Positions 59,731 through 64,000 of a DNA stretch of 64,000 nt are shown piece after piece. The number at the start of each line of letters is the position of its first letter. The stretch's first letter is position 1. The position numbers and the translations under genes were made by a program. Source of the DNA: Ignavibacteria bacterium (GTDB lineage: Bacteria > Bacteroidota > Ignavibacteria > Tepidaquicellales > Tepidaquicellaceae); the NCBI GenBank assembly GCA_019187405.1, contig JABAQZ010000007.1, positions 85,367 through 149,366 of the forward strand, read 5' to 3'. The notes under the pieces were generated by a model. The model was not told where the DNA came from, searched no databases, and saw nothing but the letters and a program-made list of their open reading frames with translations.

Positions 59731-60399
59731 TCAATCCTGAATGCTCCAGCCTTCTTCGCCAATAAGAGGAACAAATTTAAAATCCTTATACCTTTTAATT
59801 TTAAATTTCGGTACATCATCTCCGGATTCCGGCATATCCTTTTTTACAAGTATCATCTCTTGAGAAAATTCACCGCCGACTGGTATTACCATTTTACCTT
59901 CATCCGAAAGCTGTAAAAGCAGTTGTTTTGGAATTCTCGGACTTCCTGCCGTTACTATTATCCTGTCAAACGGGGCATACTCAGCCCATCCTTTTGTCCC
60001 GTCATCATTTTTCATTTTTACATTGTATCCGTTTTCCATTAAGACTCTTTTCGCATTATCGTAAAGCTCTTTTATTCTTTCTATTGAATAAATTTCAGCG
60101 CCGAGCAAGGTTAACAATGCAGCCTGATAACCTGAACCAGTACCTACTTCAAGCACCTTGTTTTCTTTTTGAATGTCGAGAAGTTCGGTCATGAATGCAA
60201 CTGTATAGGGTTGTGATATGGTTTGGTTTGAATTGAGCGGGAGAGCTATATCATCATAAGCATATTTTTTAAATTCTTCCTTTACAAATAATTCGCGCTT
60301 TACTTTTCCAATTGCCTTCAGCACTTCAAAATTTTTAATACCTTCTTTGTAAAGTTTCTCTACAAGTTCTTTTCTCCTAAGCATGTTCATATCAATCAT
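59731..60399 (-). CDS. pcm: protein-L-isoaspartate O-methyltransferase
   Basis: A 222-residue enzyme repairing isoaspartyl residues by SAM-dependent methylation. Motifs: VKRELFVKEEFKKYAYDDIA, NQTISQPYTVAFMTELL, VLEVGTGSGYQAALLTLLG (motif I), DGTKGWAEYAPFDRIIVTAG, then KQLLLQLSDEGKMVIPVGG. It lies between yigZ and cdaA on the minus strand, with 14 bp to cdaA. Confidence 0.95.
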   Translation of the reverse strand: MIDMNMLRRKELVEKLYKEGIKNFEVLKAIGKVKRELFVKEEFKKYAYDDIALPLNSNQTISQPYTVAFMTELLDIQKENKVLEVGTGSGYQAALLTLLGAEIYSIERIKELYDNAKRVLMENGYNVKMKNDDGTKGWAEYAPFDRIIVTAGSPRIPKQLLLQLSDEGKMVIPVGGEFSQEMILVKKDMPESGDDVPKFKIKRYKDFKFVPLIGEEGWSIQD

Positions 60400-60413
60400 A
60401 GTACAATCAGATT

Positions 60414-61265
60414 TTAATTTTTACTGTCCGTGCCGTTTTTTTCTTTTTCAATATCCTCTTCTGTCTTTTCAAAAATATCTTTTACTTTACTTGCAACCGA
60501 AGTCTTTCCCATGGCTTTTATCAATCTTTCCTTTAATTCACCTTCTTCATTATAATATGTCAGCATCCCGTCTTCAGCAATCGATACAACTCTGCTTTCT
60601 TCAGAGACAATTACCGAGATTGCATCAGAAACTTCAGAAATCCCCAAGCCGGCTCTATGTCTTGTACCGAGATTTTTGTCTCTGATTTTTTCCGGTTCAG
60701 ATAATGGGAGCAGACATCTTGCTGCTTCAATTTTACCGTCTTTTAAAATAGTAGCGCCATCATGCAAAGGTGATTTTGGATTGAATATGGAAATCAGAAT
60801 TTCTTTTTTTATTTTAGACTGAATTATTTCTCCTGTTTCAAGAACATTTTTCAATCCAGAACTTCTTTCAATTACGATCAAAGCGCCCCAGCCGCGGTTT
60901 TTCAGATCGAAACAAGCTTCAACAATTTCATCAACATTTTCATCTACATTAACCTTAGTAAATATTCTTGCAATCTTTGTTTTACCGATCAACAGGAGGA
61001 GTCTTCTAATTTCCGGTTGAAATAAGATTATAAAAGCAATGACCCAGATATCAGTTATTCTGCCGAGCAGCCAACCTGTAGCCTGCATGTTTAACAGTTT
61101 CGCGACGAATGAAAATCCGATTATAAAAGTCAGAGCAAGAAAAATCTGCGATGCGATTGTCCCCTTCATTATTTTGTAAAGCTTATAGAAGACGTAGGAT
61201 ACAATAAGTATGTCTAATATATCAACGAGCTTTATGGTTAAAAATCCGATTTTGAAAAGTTCCAT
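60414..61265 (-). CDS. cdaA: diadenylate cyclase
   Basis: A 283-residue membrane c-di-AMP synthase (CdaA/DacA). Three helices occupy residues 10-90. The DAC domain has GALIVIERSSGL, SPLHDGATILKDGKI (DGA motif) and GTRHRAGLGISE (RHR motif), as required for 3',3'-cyclization of two ATP. The C-terminus is charged and coiled. CdaR, usual in Firmicutes, is not beside it. It begins 4 bp after the methyltransferase gene. Confidence 0.95.
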   Translation of the reverse strand: MELFKIGFLTIKLVDILDILIVSYVFYKLYKIMKGTIASQIFLALTFIIGFSFVAKLLNMQATGWLLGRITDIWVIAFIILFQPEIRRLLLLIGKTKIARIFTKVNVDENVDEIVEACFDLKNRGWGALIVIERSSGLKNVLETGEIIQSKIKKEILISIFNPKSPLHDGATILKDGKIEAARCLLPLSEPEKIRDKNLGTRHRAGLGISEVSDAISVIVSEESRVVSIAEDGMLTYYNEEGELKERLIKAMGKTSVASKVKDIFEKTEEDIEKEKNGTDSKN

Positions 61266-61269
61266 CCGG

Positions 61270-61938
61270 TTAATTATGAATAATGAAAGATTTATTTAAT
61301 AAAAAATATTTTTCTTTAATGATTTTACTGCCCGGGAAGAGTTCACGAAGCTCACTTAACTTTAACAGACGTATGGAAGAAACCAACTCTCGCGCGTTTT
61401 TTCTATTTTGTTGTTTTTGAAACCATCCCAGATCATGCTTTAGTGATAAATTAATCTTTATGCCTTCGGGAAGAAACTGAAAAAACGGGAACAAAAAATG
61501 AGGTTCGACAGGGAAATAATAATTCGGTGTTTGTATAAAAAACTTTTTTCCTATTCTCATTATTTCATTGGCAAGTTTCTTTCTGTTTTCATTACCGATT
61601 ATATGTTCAATTAGACTATTAGAGAATACGACATCATATTCCTTATCTTTTATATACGACAGGTCTTTGGCATCATGGTTTATAAATTTTATTTCTTTAC
61701 AGGGTTTTTGTATTTCTTTGTTTAAAATTGTCAGATCAAAATCTTTCAAATCAATGCCGTAAAGATTTTTCCAGAAATAATCGCTTCCCCCAAGGTCAAT
61801 AATTTTTACAGGCTTTTCAAAACTGCTGCAAAACATTAGAAACAGTTCGTGTCTTTTTTTTCTTAGTTTATCAGAAACAGAACCGCTGATATTCTGGTCT
61901 GCATTTTTAAGTAAAAAATTTCTGAAAGTACTGTACAT
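61270..61938 (-). CDS. class I SAM-dependent methyltransferase
   Basis: A 222-residue Methyltransf_11-like protein. Motif I is degenerate but placed: VKIIDLGGSDYFWKNLYG. Then DFDLTILNKE, FINHDAKDLSYI and YDVVFSNSLIEHI, and FIQTPNYYFPVEPHFLFPF. The last phrase is frequent in methyltransferases near glycan genes. Substrate unknown. It lies between a Wzi-like gene (8 bp) and cdaA (4 bp). Confidence 0.8.
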   Translation of the reverse strand: MYSTFRNFLLKNADQNISGSVSDKLRKKRHELFLMFCSSFEKPVKIIDLGGSDYFWKNLYGIDLKDFDLTILNKEIQKPCKEIKFINHDAKDLSYIKDKEYDVVFSNSLIEHIIGNENRKKLANEIMRIGKKFFIQTPNYYFPVEPHFLFPFFQFLPEGIKINLSLKHDLGWFQKQQNRKNARELVSSIRLLKLSELRELFPGSKIIKEKYFLLNKSFIIHN

Positions 61939-61946
61939 TTATAATT

Positions 61947-63671
61947 TTACAAATTTATTTTCAATGATGCAAAATAATATTTGTCATAAAATTTTTTTCC
62001 TGTCGAAACATTGTCAATCACAGAGTATTGAAATTTTCCTTCCACAAAATACTGCTTTATTGGTTCCCACAAAACATTCACCGTGTAAAAATCCCTGTTC
62101 ACTCTGTTTCCGTCGAGAAAATTATTTGTCCTTAAATATGCATCGCCTTCACCGAAATATATATTCCCTCCGTAATTAGCTTTAATAACTCCCGCAGAAT
62201 CAACAATAATGCCTTCACCAGATCTCTGATGTCTGAAAAGAAAATTTACATTTAATCTGTTGGTAATGTCATAATCAAATTCAACTGCAATCTCATCGGA
62301 GTTAGGAGGAAGAGAATGTCCGAGAGGCAATTCATAATGCGTGAATGTGCTCTTGTTTGACCTATGCGAATAAACAAAAGGATCGAGATGAGTAAATTCG
62401 ACAGCCGTTTTCATGTTAAGTGAATTTTCCCAGAGCAAGCCAAACTGCCAGCCGAATTTATTTTCATTCAGCGAATCATCGTCAAACAAGGTTCCGAATG
62501 TAAGATCATCAATCAGTAGTGATGACTGAAAAGAAATATTTTTAAATGGAAGTATTTCCATATCAATTCCTATAAGTGAATTATTTTCGGTTGTATTATC
62601 TTTTCCTGTACTTAGATCAGCGCTTGTGAGAAAACTTACAGGATTAAGATAAGTAAAGCTGAATGGCTGATTGCTGATTATTACCGATTCCCATAATCCC
62701 ATTCTGAATTTGGGTGAAAAATTTATGTTCAGATAATGCGAAACAATATTTTTGGAATTAAGCGGTATTTGTTTTGTAAAGGGAAAAATTTCGGTTGTGT
62801 CGCCTTTAATACTGCCATAAAAAAAAGAATAGCTTAATGATTTATATTGCAAATCAATTTTCCCGAAATCAAACGGTACGGAATTATCCGAAAGAAATAA
62901 GTTATCAATAAAGCTTTTTCCGTTTAGCAGAGATGCTCTTCCGAAAGTCAGCGAGAGCCAGTTTGAATTTGTCTGATAACGGAGATGTCCTTCGAATGAG
63001 TTATAATTTTTTTTATCAAAATAAAAATTCGGATTTCCTCTCAATGAAGGATCGGTGTAAGCGGCAAACGATATATCAGAATCATTTCCCGAAACAATGT
63101 TACCGTTTTTGAGATTCAGAAAAAATCCTACGCTGTTGAATAAAGTTCCGCTGAAGTCAATACCGACATCACCCAGCAGAATGGAATTATTTTTCAACGA
63201 GTCGCCGTCTGAGTTTCTTTGAGAGAGCGCTCCTTTTATATCCGCGGAAAAAACAAAATTCGAATCGAAATAAAAAAACAAATGTTTTTGTCTGTCATTG
63301 TTAAAAATGTTTGAAAAATTTTCATTACCAATGACAGAGTATTGCAGTTTTTTTGACTTATACATGTCATATTCAAATTCTTTTTCAAAATCGGAAAACA
63401 TTTTTTTGTCAGTTTTGCTTAACAAGTTAAAAGAATCTTTTATCAGTTTCAGATTTTCCACAATTTCATAACCCGATTTTGGAATTAATGAAGAATTATA
63501 ATCAGGGATTACGCCTGTTATCTGCATTCTTTTAAGAAAATCATAAACGGGATTGGAAATCCCGATCAATTCGACTTGTGCAGATACTGCATTGCAAATG
63601 AATAAATAAACAATGAAAAGATATTTCTTCAAAGGGAAATTTTGTTTAATCAAATTAATTAATTTTGGCAT
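61947..63671 (-). CDS. Wzi-like outer-membrane beta-barrel protein, paralogue
   Basis: A 574-residue paralogue of the protein at 56159-57841. Signal peptide residues about 12-31 (KYLFIVYLFICNAVSAQ). The N-terminal region matches (ISNPVYDFLKRMQITGVIPD, LLSKTDKKMFSD), then an amphipathic-strand barrel with FGRASLLNGKSFIDNLFLSD and FDYDITNRLNVNFLFRHQRS. It ends FASLKINL, without the aromatic last residue of its paralogue. Role at the outer membrane in glycan attachment or export is inferred from the family. Confidence 0.72.
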   Translation of the reverse strand: MPKLINLIKQNFPLKKYLFIVYLFICNAVSAQVELIGISNPVYDFLKRMQITGVIPDYNSSLIPKSGYEIVENLKLIKDSFNLLSKTDKKMFSDFEKEFEYDMYKSKKLQYSVIGNENFSNIFNNDRQKHLFFYFDSNFVFSADIKGALSQRNSDGDSLKNNSILLGDVGIDFSGTLFNSVGFFLNLKNGNIVSGNDSDISFAAYTDPSLRGNPNFYFDKKNYNSFEGHLRYQTNSNWLSLTFGRASLLNGKSFIDNLFLSDNSVPFDFGKIDLQYKSLSYSFFYGSIKGDTTEIFPFTKQIPLNSKNIVSHYLNINFSPKFRMGLWESVIISNQPFSFTYLNPVSFLTSADLSTGKDNTTENNSLIGIDMEILPFKNISFQSSLLIDDLTFGTLFDDDSLNENKFGWQFGLLWENSLNMKTAVEFTHLDPFVYSHRSNKSTFTHYELPLGHSLPPNSDEIAVEFDYDITNRLNVNFLFRHQRSGEGIIVDSAGVIKANYGGNIYFGEGDAYLRTNNFLDGNRVNRDFYTVNVLWEPIKQYFVEGKFQYSVIDNVSTGKKFYDKYYFASLKINL

Positions 63672-63733
63672 ATAAAAATATGGAACTTGAAGGGATAAGA
63701 GGGATAATGGACTGGGAGTTTTTTGGAAGGAGC

Positions 63734-63769
63734 GGGGGGAGAAAACCGTTTAAACGGTTTTCTCCCCCC
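63734..63769. repeat. perfect 36-bp palindrome with G/C-run ends
   Basis: Two 18-base arms with no loop, centred between 63751 and 63752, core AACCGTTTAAACGGTT. The outer parts are six G and six C, and the C-run continues to eleven (63764-63774). Such G/C runs are foreign to the surrounding AT-rich sequence. It lies about 100 bp before a putative insertion-sequence end. Confidence 0.9.
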
Positions 63770-63873
63770 CCCCCAACGCTCACGAATGCTCTCTCTATTA
63801 CCGCCGTTCAGAATGCTAATACATAAGGTAAGTATTTCTAAATCGCTAAATGTGTACTGGGGGCGTGTTGGGG

Positions 63874-64000
63874 GGGGCTGTCCAAAAAGTCTTTTAAACT
63901 TTTATCTGAAAATGGAAAATTGTTAATAAAATTATGTTTATATTTGCAGAAAAAAAATAAATAATGGAAGCAGTATTTAAAGAGTATCAACAAGATCAGC
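63874..64000 (+). mobile_element. left end of a putative IS1182-type insertion sequence (cut by the window edge)
   Basis: GGGGCTGTCCAAAAAGTC at 63874-63891 matches the typical terminal repeat style of IS1182-family elements (GGGxCTGTCCxAAAAGTC). About 75 bp on, an ORF begins. Only the left end is visible, so the right repeat, target duplication and transposase integrity cannot be judged. Confidence 0.55.
63964..64000 (+). CDS. transposase N-terminus, IS1182-like (partial)
   Basis: ATG at 63964 starts MEAVFKEYQQDQ, which runs off the window. IS1182 transposases commonly start with a short FK(D/E)Y(N/Q)Q(N/D)Q phrase before the LLPPSLDELIP segment, so the start fits. With twelve residues the call rests mainly on the adjacent terminal repeat. 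Confidence 0.5.
   Translation, partial: MEAVFKEYQQDQ

Noticed and set aside
63723..63926. A 67-codon ORF across the palindrome and G/C runs
   Set aside because: Its reading frame is open only because of the palindrome and homopolymer runs; composition is not protein-like and it runs into the IS terminal repeat.

Overview
The window is an AT-rich stretch of chromosome from a Gram-negative bacterium of the Bacteroidota/Chlorobiota/Ignavibacteriota (FCB) type. The evidence is type IX secretion sorting domains, gingipain-type C25 proteases, Kdo activation (kdsB), Wzi-like outer-membrane barrels, and a short (285 aa) primary sigma factor. Most genes lack a clear Shine-Dalgarno sequence. I cannot name a genus from sequence alone; Ignavibacteria-like is an inference.

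Region 1 (1-21.4 kb) is a surface-glycan island. It opens with a four-helix-bundle gene, a 19-unit heptanucleotide array and cysN (sulfate activation). Then come a methyltransferase-like/sulfotransferase fusion, an FkbM methyltransferase, a secreted beta-helix protein, a WbqC-family protein, a decayed ORF, a FemAB-like acyltransferase and a sugar N-methyltransferase-like protein. The core is a run of GT2 glycosyltransferases that includes one 2474-residue polypeptide with six GT2-type modules and a repeated C-terminal tail. PAPS production plus a sulfotransferase points to a sulfated, methylated glycan.

Region 2 (21.4-31.2 kb) holds two tandem paralogues of about 1620 aa. They are C25 (PorU/gingipain-like) proteases with T9SS-type C-terminal domains and a central segment resembling the eukaryotic FAM3/ILEI (GG) fold.

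Region 3 (31.2-46.9 kb) is mostly housekeeping and transport: a glutathione peroxidase lipoprotein, a dicarboxylate symporter coupled to a P-type ATPase, and a GH5-like hydrolase. A plsC-gatC-kdsB-GNAT-pyrG operon follows, then a GNAT protein, a metallophosphoesterase, a di-heme cytochrome c, rdgB, a small Cys-rich exported protein and a T9SS-sorted YCF48-type protein.

Region 4 (46.9-55.3 kb, minus strand) is the str/S10 block: rpsL-rpsG-fusA-tRNA-Ile(UAU)-tuf-rpsJ-rplC-rplD-rplW. It stops at rplW with a terminator instead of continuing into rplB. A PIN-domain gene coupled to the primary sigma factor follows, then tRNA-Arg(ACG) abutting a second heptanucleotide array.

Region 5 (55.3-64 kb) has a non-coding stretch with the rpsL promoter, two paralogous Wzi-like barrels, a radical SAM protein, a YigZ/IMPACT protein, pcm, the diadenylate cyclase cdaA and a methyltransferase. 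The edge carries a perfect 36-bp palindrome and what looks like the left end of an IS1182-type element running out of the window.
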